64,000 bases of DNA from Desulfovibrio litoralis DSM 11393 (GTDB lineage: Bacteria > Desulfobacterota > Desulfovibrionia > Desulfovibrionales > Desulfovibrionaceae), in the NCBI RefSeq assembly GCF_900143255.1, contig NZ_FRDI01000002.1:172851-236850 (forward strand). Reading direction: 5' to 3'. Under the pieces are notes generated by a model. That model was not told where the DNA came from, made no database searches, and worked only from the letters and a program-made list of their open reading frames with translations. The position numbers were made by a program, and so were the translations under genes. Below, piece by piece: positions 53,497-61,161 of this stretch (its first letter is position 1; each line of letters begins with the position of its first letter).

Positions 53497-54936
53497 ATGG
53501 GTACAAAAAAGGTTGTATTTAACGAAGATAGAGTTGCCTTGTTAGTAGGTAGCTTTCTTTTTGTTATGGCACTTTTACAAATGTTTGGGATTGATACTCT
53601 TGGTTGGGTGGTAAAAACAAATATCTGGACTTCTCCGGAGATGATTTTTTCTGCTTCAACTTATACTAATCTTAACGGTATAGTGGCGTTATTTGTTACT
53701 TATTTAGGATTAATGGCAATTTTGGGTACCGGAATCAAGCTTTTGAACGGGGATCTTAAAAATTTCTTTTTTTCCTTTACAGTAGTATTTTTTGTTAGCT
53801 ATTTGTGTTATGCAATCGGGTCTTATGCGTATATTGCCGCTACGCCAGACCAGCTTGAAAAATATAATATTGCGTGGGGAATGAGCTTAACCGGTGAAGC
53901 GGGCTTTATTATTGCCTTAGTTACCGGTGTGTTGGTTGGTAACTTAATGCCAAATGCTTCAACCACTTTGCGTGAAGTTTGTCGTCCTGAAATGTTTGTT
54001 AAAATTGCAATCGTTGTAATGGGTGCTGAACTTGGCGTTAAGGCGGCCGACGGTATCGGGCTTGCTTCTTCTATTATTGCCTTGGGGCTTTGTGCTATTG
54101 TTGCTGCTTATTTGATTTATTGGGCTGTTGTTTATTATATTGCTCGTAAATATTTTAAGTTTAGCAGGGAATGGGCGGCTCCGCTAGCATCAGGTATCTC
54201 AATTTGTGGTGTATCCGCAGCGATTGCAACAGGTGGAGCTATTCGTGCCAGACCTATTGTTCCGATAATGGTTTCTTCTTTGGTTGTTGTTTTTACCTGT
54301 ATTGAAATGTTGATCTTGCCTTTTATTGCACAACAATTTTTATATCATGAACCATTGGTTGCCGGCGGTTGGATGGGCTTAGTTGTAAAATCAGACGGTG
54401 GTGCTATGGCTGCCGGTGCTATTACCGAAGCTTTAATTCGTGCAAAAGCAATTTCGTCTTTGGGTGTAAACTTTGAACCGGGTTGGGTAGTTATGGTTAC
54501 TACTACGGTTAAAATTTTCATCGACGTATTTATCGGCGTTTGGGCTTTTGTTCTTGCTTATATTTGGTGTACAAAGTTTGATCCTAGTGTTGCCGATGGA
54601 CGTATGAAGTTTTCTGCAATATGGGAGCGTTTTCCTCGTTTCGTATTTGGATATGTTATTACCTTTGCGGTATTGTTATTTATTAGTACCCAAATAGAAG
54701 GTGGACATGCCAATGCTAAAGCTATGGTTAAACCGCTTAACTCATTGCGACTTATTTTCTTTACCCTAACCTTTTTTACTATTGGACTTGTTTCAAACTT
54801 TAAGAAGTTGATGGAAGAAGGAATAGCCAAACTGGCAATTGTTTATGTTATCTGTCTGTTTGGTTTTATTATTTGGGTTGGATTGGCAATTTCTTGGATA
54901 TTCTTCAGCGGCATTTTGCCTCCTGTTGTCAGTTAA
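53497..54936 (+). CDS. YeiH/UPF0324-family putative anion (sulfate/sulfite) exporter
   Basis: Polytopic inner-membrane protein of about 479 residues with 11-13 hydrophobic segments. Family markers include AGFIIALVTGVLVGNLMP, IVVMGAELGVKAA, PLASGISICGVSAAIA, the TGGAIRARP turn, and VKSDGGAMAAGAITEAL. UPF0324 proteins are annotated as putative sulfate exporters, but direct evidence of substrate is scarce. The frame opens at 53422, but a ribosome binding site CTGGAGAA precedes the ATG at 53497 (MGTKKVVF), which is the likely start. It is longer than many relatives (about 340), having extra N-terminal helices. Two small genes follow with gaps of 18 and 4 bases. Confidence 0.72.
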   Translation: MGTKKVVFNEDRVALLVGSFLFVMALLQMFGIDTLGWVVKTNIWTSPEMIFSASTYTNLNGIVALFVTYLGLMAILGTGIKLLNGDLKNFFFSFTVVFFVSYLCYAIGSYAYIAATPDQLEKYNIAWGMSLTGEAGFIIALVTGVLVGNLMPNASTTLREVCRPEMFVKIAIVVMGAELGVKAADGIGLASSIIALGLCAIVAAYLIYWAVVYYIARKYFKFSREWAAPLASGISICGVSAAIATGGAIRARPIVPIMVSSLVVVFTCIEMLILPFIAQQFLYHEPLVAGGWMGLVVKSDGGAMAAGAITEALIRAKAISSLGVNFEPGWVVMVTTTVKIFIDVFIGVWAFVLAYIWCTKFDPSVADGRMKFSAIWERFPRFVFGYVITFAVLLFISTQIEGGHANAKAMVKPLNSLRLIFFTLTFFTIGLVSNFKKLMEEGIAKLAIVYVICLFGFIIWVGLAISWIFFSGILPPVVS

Positions 54937-54954
54937 CTTAAAGGAGTCATTATT

Positions 54955-55161
54955 ATGAAACAAATGAAAGATCTTAAATTTAAAGATGAAATTCAGGCTA
55001 TGGAATATGAGCCGTTAAACGATACAGAAGTTAAGCTTGTACGTAATAGTGTTTTATTGGGTATTGGCTTAATTGTTATCTTTTATGTCTTGAGTTCTAC
55101 GTTTTTCCCAAAACAAGATTTTAACTTTGCGGTTAAACCGACTGTAACAGAACAGCATTAA
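54955..55161 (+). CDS. Small single-pass membrane protein, partner of the YeiH-family permease
   Basis: A 68-residue protein that I do not recognise. It has a charged cytoplasmic N terminus (KDLKFKDEIQAMEYEPL), one membrane helix (about 29-50, SVLLGIGLIVIFYVLSSTFF) and a short tail with KQDFNF. AAAGGAG stands well placed before the ATG, and it lies 18 bases after the permease stop, so it is almost certainly co-expressed. Its size and single helix suggest an accessory subunit of the permease; this is inference from position only. Confidence 0.7.
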   Translation: MKQMKDLKFKDEIQAMEYEPLNDTEVKLVRNSVLLGIGLIVIFYVLSSTFFPKQDFNFAVKPTVTEQH

Positions 55162-55165
55162 TACT

Positions 55166-55381
55166 ATGAATACCTATAAAATGCGTTATATCCATGGTCC
55201 CCAAGAACATCTTATTTCTCTTCATGAACATGAAGTTAAAGCAGAATCAGTTAAAGAGGCTCTTCGTTTAAAAAGTGCATGGCCTATTCATCTAAATATG
55301 TATAATAATTGCGGTTGGGCACAAAAACCCGGAAACAGTATTTATTACATAGAAGCTTGGGAAGCAGAACAGGTCGTTTAA
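55166..55381 (+). CDS. Small soluble protein of the YeiH-family operon
   Basis: A 71-residue protein of unknown function, without signal or membrane segment. It is rich in His, Tyr and Trp (RYIHGPQEHLISLHEHEV; NNCGWAQKPGNSIYYIEAWEAE). It starts four bases after the stop of the small membrane protein and has no ribosome binding site of its own, so translational coupling is likely. A strong terminator lies 20 bases downstream. A regulatory or metal-binding role could be imagined, but nothing in the sequence proves it. Confidence 0.65.
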   Translation: MNTYKMRYIHGPQEHLISLHEHEVKAESVKEALRLKSAWPIHLNMYNNCGWAQKPGNSIYYIEAWEAEQVV

Positions 55382-55399
55382 TTAGTCCAAAGAAAAAAG

Positions 55400-55437
55400 T
55401 AAAACACGGTTGCAGGATATGTAACCGTGTTTTTTTA
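55400..55437 (+). terminator. Terminator of the YeiH-family operon
   Basis: The stem AAAACACGGTT / AACCGTGTTTT is followed by a run of seven T. A MITE-like element begins three bases later. Confidence 0.88.
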
Positions 55438-55439
55438 TA

Positions 55440-55624
55440 GAGACTATTGCACAATAGTCTCTAAGTGGCTTTCGCCAGAAAGCCACTCCAAAAATCACGA
55501 ATAAGGAAAATTTAATTTTCCTGTAAAGTGAGTGATTTTTGTGTCTTAAGACGTTTTAGGCTGTGTTTATACAGAGCATAAAATGATGATAAAAGAACGC
55601 AAAACGGCGTTTTGCAATGGTCTT
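55440..55624 (+). mobile_element. MITE-like intergenic element, reference copy
   Basis: A 185-base element starting GAGACTATTGCACAATAG and ending AAACGGCGTTTTGCAATGGTCTT (its last 15 bases are the inverted-end sequence). The ends are imperfect inverted repeats (GAGACTATTGCACAA against AAGACCATTGCAAAA). Hairpins inside: GACTATTG/CAATAGTC, AGTGGCTTT/AAAGCCACT, AAAAATCAC/GTGATTTTT enclosing GGAAAA/TTTTCC, and GCAAAACG/CGTTTTGC. TATA occurs beside each end as a possible target duplication. No open reading frame of note. Confidence 0.8.
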
Positions 55625-55645
55625 CTATAAATAAAGTAAAATTAT

Positions 55646-55674
55646 TTGATATTCCATAATTTTTATTATATATT
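55646..55674 (+). promoter_or_regulatory. Sigma70-type promoter of the HD-GYP gene
   Basis: TTGATA (55646-55651), a 17-base spacer and TATATT (55669-55674), about 75 bases before the start codon. Confidence 0.6.
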
Positions 55675-55746
55675 TAATGTGAAAAATAATAACTATATAC
55701 TTCTTTAATAAGGCTATTAATAACAAACATTTGCGGAGTTTACTCT

Positions 55747-58575
55747 ATGAATAAAAAAACAATATCATTGCGTCTTGTTGTTTCAATTTCTATTACTATA
55801 GGCATGTTGTTGCTTGCCGGTATTATTTTATTCCAAAATTTCCGTAACTCCGTTGACAACACTATGTTTGCAACCAGAGTAACTGCAAAACATGTTTCTG
55901 ATTCCATAAATATGTCAATACGTTTTCCGCTTGCCCCATCAGGGATTATTTTAAGGCTTTTAAGTAATACAGTCATGGTAAACGCACTCACAGTGGAAGA
56001 ACGTATTCAACGTCTACCTTTATTTGTCTCTGTTTTAAATGAAAACCCTTTAACAAGGGCAGTTTTTATCGGGTATGATAGCGGTGAAATTTTCCTCGTC
56101 AGGCGGGCGAGTGAAAAGGGAATACCTTTTATGAGTGATATGCCTGAAACTGCCAGTTTTATTGTACAGTCAAAAAGCTTAAACCCAGAGGGTTCTTTTT
56201 TAGATCAGGTTTTCTTTTTTGATGCTAAATTACATTTGATAAAACAACTGGAAGTTCCATACAACATAGATCCGCGTCAACGAAAATGGTTTAAACTTGC
56301 CCTTGCAACAGATGATATTGCCGTTACCAAACCTTATATTTTTTATACAACCGGAGATGTCGGAATAACCGTTGCGGCACACGGGGCAAACAAAAAATCT
56401 GTTGTGGGTCTTGATATAGCAACAACAGATATAAGTAATGTTTTAGCAGAGTTACGCATTACGCCAAATACAGAAATGATTATTGTTGATAGTGAACAAA
56501 ATATTTTTGCTTATCAAGATATAGATAAACTTGGAATTAAAGATAATCATTCCACAGAATTACCTACTCTCAACAAACTTGAAAAACCTATTTTAAATAG
56601 TATTATTCAAAATACATCAAAGTATGGTGTACTTAATTCTTTTCGTTACAATAATGAAGATTGGTTTGGAATAGTCAGCCCGATTACTGCGTTAAGGGGG
56701 TCTTCATTTTTTATTGTAATTGCTATTCCTGCCAATGAATTACTAGCCGAAGTCTGGTCTGATATTTATAAACAGGCGTTGATTGCCTTGAGTGTTGTAG
56801 CTATTATGTTAATAATCGGTTGGCAATTTGGACGCAGCATTACTAAACCCCTTCATCACCTGACGGAACAAGTTATTAACATAGGTAATTTTGATTTTAA
56901 TAAACCAATAGAAAGTAAGAGTATTTTAACAGAAGTACAAAGATTGGCTCAAACGTTGAGCTTAACTCGCGATACGGTCAGGCGGTTTTTGCAAATTTCC
57001 TTTACTCTTAATAAAGAAAAAGATTTAGAGCGTATGCTTGAAAATATTTTGGGTGAACTTTTGCAACTTGTACAAGCAAAACATGGTGGCATTTACCTTT
57101 ATAACGAAAAAAGCGGACAATTATCGATAGCTGTTGAACAAGGTGTTCATTATGAAAATATTAATTTAACAAATTTAGATATTAGCGACGAAAACTTAAT
57201 TGCGATTATACAACAACAAATTAATGGCGATGAAATTATTATTCCTTTGCGTAATAGAAAAAACGAATTAATAGGTTGTTTTTGTTTGGAAAATCCCGGT
57301 AACGCCGAAAACAGAGACGCTCTTATCGGGTTTATGGAACAAATTTCAAAATCGGCTGCGGTGGCTATTGAAACAAGACAATTGATTCTTGCACAAAAAA
57401 CCTTGTTAGATGCAATTATCAGCCTTATCGCAGGGGCGATTGACGCTAAATCAAAATATACCGGTGGGCATTGTCTGCGTGTTCCACAAATTGCTTTAAA
57501 CCTTTTGGACAAAATATTGGAAGACCAAAGTTCTGTTTTTTCAGATTTTAAAATGTCTGAGAATCAGAAAGAAGAGTTTAGAATTGCCGCATGGTTACAT
57601 GATTGTGGAAAAATCACAACGCCTGAGCATGTAGTCGATAAGGCAACCAAGTTGGAAATGATTTACAACAGGATACATGAAATCCGTATGCGTTTTGAGG
57701 TTTTACATCGTGAAGCCGAATTGTCTTGTTTGAAAAATATTCTTAATGGCGTAAACCCCATAGATGCCGAACAGCAATGTCTTGAGGAACAAGCTAAATT
57801 AGCCGAAGAGTTTGCCTTTATTGCCAAGTGCAATGTGGGCGGTGAATTTATGAAAGACGAAGATTTAGAAAGGCTTTACGCTATTGCCAAAAGAACGTGG
57901 CTCCGTTACTTTGATGATACGCTCGGACTCTCGCACGAAGAGGGAGAAAGAGTAAAAAAAGATCAAACGTTGCCTGTTGTGGAACAACTTTTGGCAGACA
58001 AAGAAACAGATAAAATACCTTGGACAAAAGATGGGGTTCCGCCGGTTGAGGCTTCTGATCCTCGTAATATTTGGGGTTTTGATATGAAAGCACCAAAATA
58101 TATGGCAAATCATGGAGAGCTTTATAATCTTGGTATTCGACGTGGAACTTTAAATGATGAAGAGCGTTTTAAAATTAATGATCATATTGTACAAACAATA
58201 AAAATGCTGAGTGCTTTACCGTTTCCAAAAGCTATGGAACATATTCCCGATATTGCAGGGGCACACCATGAAAAAATGGACGGAACCGGATATCCCAGAC
58301 GTTGGAACTCAGAGCAAATGGGGGTTACAGAAAAGGTTTTGGCGGTGGCTGATGTTTTTGAGGCTTTAACGGCGGCCGATAGACCTTATAAAAGCGGAAA
58401 AAAACTTTCGGAAGCGATTAGTATTATGTCAAGAATGGCAAAAGAAAAGCATTTGGATATAGCCGTTTTTAACTTTTTGCTGACTTCGGGTGTATATTTG
58501 GACTATGCTAAACAAAATTTGGCACTTGAACAAATAGATGCGTTTGATATTCAAAAGTTTATTGTGTCTGAATAA
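55747..58575 (+). CDS. Membrane sensor with Cache, HAMP, GAF-like and HD-GYP domains
   Basis: Probable c-di-GMP phosphodiesterase, 942 residues. TM1 (about 10-28), an extracytoplasmic Cache sensor (about 35-335, with RQRKWFKLAL), TM2 (about 342-360), HAMP (about 362-410) and a GAF-like domain (about 430-550) precede the catalytic part. The HD-GYP elements are TGGHCLRVPQIALNLL, LHDCGKI (HD at about 618-619), HHEKMDGTGYP (about 840-850) and DVFEALTAADRPYKSGK. The metal ligands and GYP motif are intact, so activity is likely. Between HD and GYP is an insertion of roughly 150-200 mainly helical residues, much longer than in standard HD-GYP. GGAG precedes the ATG. Confidence 0.87.
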   Translation: MNKKTISLRLVVSISITIGMLLLAGIILFQNFRNSVDNTMFATRVTAKHVSDSINMSIRFPLAPSGIILRLLSNTVMVNALTVEERIQRLPLFVSVLNENPLTRAVFIGYDSGEIFLVRRASEKGIPFMSDMPETASFIVQSKSLNPEGSFLDQVFFFDAKLHLIKQLEVPYNIDPRQRKWFKLALATDDIAVTKPYIFYTTGDVGITVAAHGANKKSVVGLDIATTDISNVLAELRITPNTEMIIVDSEQNIFAYQDIDKLGIKDNHSTELPTLNKLEKPILNSIIQNTSKYGVLNSFRYNNEDWFGIVSPITALRGSSFFIVIAIPANELLAEVWSDIYKQALIALSVVAIMLIIGWQFGRSITKPLHHLTEQVINIGNFDFNKPIESKSILTEVQRLAQTLSLTRDTVRRFLQISFTLNKEKDLERMLENILGELLQLVQAKHGGIYLYNEKSGQLSIAVEQGVHYENINLTNLDISDENLIAIIQQQINGDEIIIPLRNRKNELIGCFCLENPGNAENRDALIGFMEQISKSAAVAIETRQLILAQKTLLDAIISLIAGAIDAKSKYTGGHCLRVPQIALNLLDKILEDQSSVFSDFKMSENQKEEFRIAAWLHDCGKITTPEHVVDKATKLEMIYNRIHEIRMRFEVLHREAELSCLKNILNGVNPIDAEQQCLEEQAKLAEEFAFIAKCNVGGEFMKDEDLERLYAIAKRTWLRYFDDTLGLSHEEGERVKKDQTLPVVEQLLADKETDKIPWTKDGVPPVEASDPRNIWGFDMKAPKYMANHGELYNLGIRRGTLNDEERFKINDHIVQTIKMLSALPFPKAMEHIPDIAGAHHEKMDGTGYPRRWNSEQMGVTEKVLAVADVFEALTAADRPYKSGKKLSEAISIMSRMAKEKHLDIAVFNFLLTSGVYLDYAKQNLALEQIDAFDIQKFIVSE

Positions 58576-58581
58576 CAAATA

Positions 58582-58747
58582 GAGACTATTGCAAAACTTC
58601 GTTTTACGTGTTTTTTCACAGCGTCATGCTCTGTATACATAGAGCATAAAACGTATTAAAAAACAAAAGCCACCTAGCGTCCTTACTCGTGTTTTGGGGA
58701 GAGACTTTCTAGCGAGAGCCATTTTGAGACTATTGTGCAATAGTCTC
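58582..58747 (-). mobile_element. MITE-like intergenic element, 166-base copy
   Basis: It begins GAGACTATTGCAAAACTTCG and ends GACTATTGTGCAATAGTCTC, with shared internal CATAAAACGT, AAGCCACC and ACTTTCTAGCGAGAG-type sequence. The central GGAAAATT hairpin is deleted. No clear target duplication. Confidence 0.7.
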
Positions 58748-58785
58748 AACTAGTTAATATTGAAATCAAACGGTGTGGAATAAAA

Positions 58786-59631
58786 ATGAAAAAAAAATGT
58801 CTGTTTAAAATAGTCTTTATATCGCTTCTTATTCTTGTTTTTAATTATGCGTTGGTGTTTGCCCAATCCCTTAACCCTGAGAAATTTGTAGAGAATTTTT
58901 ATCAATGGTATTTAGAAAACGAGATGAATGTCAAGATAGACGATAAAGCTTTTGCTCAATATTTATCTCCTTGCTTGATTGAACAGATCAAAAAAAGCCA
59001 GAGTAAGGGTGCGTTACCCGATGGTTTTAATTATTTTATTAAAGCCTCAGATTATAACGATGAACACCCTAGAAAAATTAAAGTACATAAAGCCACATGC
59101 TTTAAGGATAATGTGATTTTAGTGCCGGTTACTTTCGGAGAAGGATTTGCTTACAGCGTATTGGTTTTTTTGCGTAAAGATGGAAATGCTTTGTCTATTA
59201 TAAAAATTGCTCCAACCTACAGCTATGGAGAGTATCCGGTTAGTGGTAACCCAAATAAAATTAATGCTTCTCCGGAAAAATTTGTAGAAAATTTTTATCG
59301 CTGGTATCTAAGCAATGAGCATGGTGAAAATTTACCGGAAAGAAATAAAGAGATTTATAATTATGTTTTTGAAGCTACCGTAGAAGCGGTAAAAGCAAGA
59401 CTAGGTTTTTATTATACTAGCTATTTTACTGCTACAGCCGTCAATGGAGCTGATTGGGAAAATAATATTCATGTATATCAACATATTACCTTGCCGGACA
59501 ATCTTATAATAGTTCCTGTTTCTTTTGGAAAAGACAAAGATACAAACGTTGTGGTTATTTTAAGTGCCGAAGATAAAGGCTTGCGTATTACAAGGGTTGA
59601 AGATACTTGGGGATATTCAGCTATTCCTTAG
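58786..59631 (+). CDS. Exported protein with two DUF3828-like repeats
   Basis: A 281-residue protein with a Sec signal peptide (KKK, hydrophobic 8-24, likely cleavage after VFAQ-like AQ at about 27). It then has two tandem homologous domains: the first opens NPEKFVENFYQWYLENE (about 31) and the second SPEKFVENFYRWYLSNE (about 163), each ending with a strand like VILVPVTFGE / LIIVPVSFGK. This FVENFY.WYL signature matches DUF3828, whose function is unknown. The periplasm is the likely location. Its stop codon overlaps the convergent SRPBCC gene by 11 bases. Confidence 0.75.
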   Translation: MKKKCLFKIVFISLLILVFNYALVFAQSLNPEKFVENFYQWYLENEMNVKIDDKAFAQYLSPCLIEQIKKSQSKGALPDGFNYFIKASDYNDEHPRKIKVHKATCFKDNVILVPVTFGEGFAYSVLVFLRKDGNALSIIKIAPTYSYGEYPVSGNPNKINASPEKFVENFYRWYLSNEHGENLPERNKEIYNYVFEATVEAVKARLGFYYTSYFTATAVNGADWENNIHVYQHITLPDNLIIVPVSFGKDKDTNVVVILSAEDKGLRITRVEDTWGYSAIP

Positions 59632-60049
59632 TTGTTTTGGTGTTATTTTCCGCCATATCAATTAAGGTACGAATAGCTTGCGGAAGCTCTCTTTGTGTTT
59701 CTTTTCCGAATAGACGTTTAAAGAGAGGGGTTAAGAAACCTCGCATTTCTACTTTGTGAGTTATTACTCCATTACTTATTTGATGTCTAAAAATAATGGT
59801 CGTGAAGGGCAAATTATTACGAGTTGTAAAAGACTTAAAAGGCGTTACTTCTTCAAGCAAACAACGTACTTTAGGGCCGTTTACAGGCTTTATGCTAATG
59901 TATTCCCCTTGGGAAAATGTTGTTTCTAGCTTTGCCCATTTTACGCCACAATCCCATTTTGACCATGAGTCAACGTTTGACCATAGTTCCCATATTGCTT
60001 CAGGGGAAGCAGTGGTTGTAGCTGATTCTTCAAATGTCCAGTAAAACAT
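59621..60049 (-). CDS. SRPBCC-family (START-like) small protein
   Basis: A 142-residue cytoplasmic protein with the SRPBCC helix-grip fold: YWTFEESATTTASPEAIWELWSNVDSW (first strand and helix; motif in two parts), WDCGVKWAKLET, GPKVRCLLEEVTPF and a long C-terminal helix (ELPQAIRTLIDMAEN). Such proteins bind hydrophobic ligands, but the ligand is unknown. AAAGGATAAACC precedes the ATG. It converges with the DUF3828 gene and overlaps it by 11 bases at the 3' end. Confidence 0.75.
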   Translation of the reverse strand: MFYWTFEESATTTASPEAIWELWSNVDSWSKWDCGVKWAKLETTFSQGEYISIKPVNGPKVRCLLEEVTPFKSFTTRNNLPFTTIIFRHQISNGVITHKVEMRGFLTPLFKRLFGKETQRELPQAIRTLIDMAENNTKTTKE

Positions 60050-60091
60050 TGTGGTTTATCCTTTTTAGAGTTTAATGTTTATTAAGCTAAT

Positions 60092-60123
60092 AAAAAAAAC
60101 AACCTAACTAAATAGGTTGTTTT
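60092..60123 (-). terminator. Terminator downstream of tRNA-Pro
   Basis: On the minus strand AAACAACCTA-TTTAG-TTAGGTTGTTT is followed by a run of T, about 10 bases after the tRNA. Confidence 0.8.
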
Positions 60124-60132
60124 CAAAATTTC

Positions 60133-60210
60133 TGGTCGGGATGAGAAGATTCGAACTTCCGGCCCCATGCACCCCATGCATGTACGCTAGCCAAGCTGCG
60201 CCACATCCCG
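60133..60210 (-). tRNA. tRNA-Pro (anticodon GGG)
   Basis: The minus strand reads CGGGATG at the acceptor 5' side and CATCCCG-A-CCA at the 3' end, with CCA encoded. The anticodon stem CATGC/GCATG encloses the loop ATGGGGT, giving anticodon GGG, which reads CCC and CCU. The T arm GTTCGAATC is canonical. Confidence 0.95.
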
Positions 60211-60221
60211 ACGAAGTCGCT

Positions 60222-60250
60222 TTTATAGATAAAAGAATCTGTGTTGTCAA
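60222..60250 (-). promoter_or_regulatory. Sigma70-type promoter of tRNA-Pro
   Basis: On the minus strand TTGACA (60250-60245) and TATAAA (60227-60222) are 17 bases apart, just upstream of the tRNA. Confidence 0.7.
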
Positions 60251-60282
60251 GGACAACTTTTATTTTTAAGATGGTTTCAAAT

Positions 60283-60822
60283 CTAATATTGAGTGTTTGT
60301 TGCAACGTTTAAATAATTTGTTACGCTTTTAACGTAAGTCATAGTTTTTACAAGATTAACAACGCGGTCTATTTCTCGTTGACTGCTCATTAATCCTAAA
60401 AGAACAACATGTCCGCCCCAAACATCAACTCTTACTTGAGTGGATTTTATATCTTTATGCAAAAGAAGTTCTGAGTCAATATTCGCCTCGAGTCTAGTAT
60501 CATTTATCGTGCTTGATGAATCAGTCGGAAACCAATGGGCGGTTACTTTGTTTACTCCGTCAACGCTTTGTGCTTTATTTACCGCAAAGGTGCGTAATTC
60601 TTTAGGTAGTTGACCAACAAGATAAACATCACCGTTAAAAGAATAGATATTCACATCTCTGATTGATTTTATGGGGCTTTCAAAAAGAAGGGCGGTTTTA
60701 ATTTTGGTTTCTATACTTGTATCTGAAAGTTGTGTACCCAAACTACGTTCATCGTTAATTGTGGCACAAGCTCCAAGCAGGCAGAGGGAAAGCAAAAGAA
60801 ACAACAATAATATTTTTTTCAT
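60283..60822 (-). CDS. BON-domain lipoprotein
   Basis: A 179-residue lipoprotein with two BON domains, of the YraP/OsmY-type that bind phospholipids and support outer-membrane integrity. The signal peptide ends in the lipobox LLGAC (Cys at about 19). BON1 (about 38-95) has TKIKTALLFES.IKSIRDVNIYSFNGDVYLVGQL and BON2 (about 110-172) has ANIDSELLLHKDIKSTQVRVDVWGGHVVLLGLM (motifs given in part). GGTGAG precedes the ATG. The tRNA-Pro gene lies downstream on the same strand with its own promoter. It is divergent from the fusion-protein gene across a MITE-like element. Confidence 0.85.
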   Translation of the reverse strand: MKKILLLFLLLSLCLLGACATINDERSLGTQLSDTSIETKIKTALLFESPIKSIRDVNIYSFNGDVYLVGQLPKELRTFAVNKAQSVDGVNKVTAHWFPTDSSSTINDTRLEANIDSELLLHKDIKSTQVRVDVWGGHVVLLGLMSSQREIDRVVNLVKTMTYVKSVTNYLNVATNTQY

Positions 60823-60904
60823 AACTCACCAAAATTTATTTTATGAACTTATTTTGTCCATTGTTAATACAATATATTTATGCTATCTTAAATTAAACTT
60901 AATG

Positions 60905-61089
60905 AAGATCATTGCAAAACTGTATTTTGCGTGCTTTTGTTATCGTTTTATGCCTATGTACAAACAGAACATAAAACGTCTTAGATCGCAAAATCACTCG
61001 TTTTACAGGAAAATTAAAATTTCTTTATTCGTGTTTTTTTGAGTGTCTTTTTAGCGTAAGCCACTGAGCGACTATTGTGCAATAGTCTC
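60905..61089 (-). mobile_element. MITE-like intergenic element with clear target duplication
   Basis: It runs from AAGATCATTGCAAAACTG to ACTATTGTGCAATAGTCTC, with shared CATAAAACGTCTTAGA, AAAATCAC and GGAAAATTAAAATTTC. TTAATG flanks it directly on both sides (60899-60904 and 61090-61095), the best target duplication in the window. It occupies most of the 339-base divergent gap between the BON lipoprotein and the fusion-protein gene. Confidence 0.8.
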
Positions 61090-61161
61090 TTAATGATAAT
61101 TATAATGAATTTTATAAATTAAGCAATATATTAACAAACACTACTAGTTGGAGTTTTCTCA

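Noticed and set aside
4731-61089. Dispersed repeats as REP elements or ordinary intrinsic terminators
   Set aside because: They are 160-250 bases long, have inverted ends and target-site duplications at two copies, and several sit away from gene ends that already have their own terminator.
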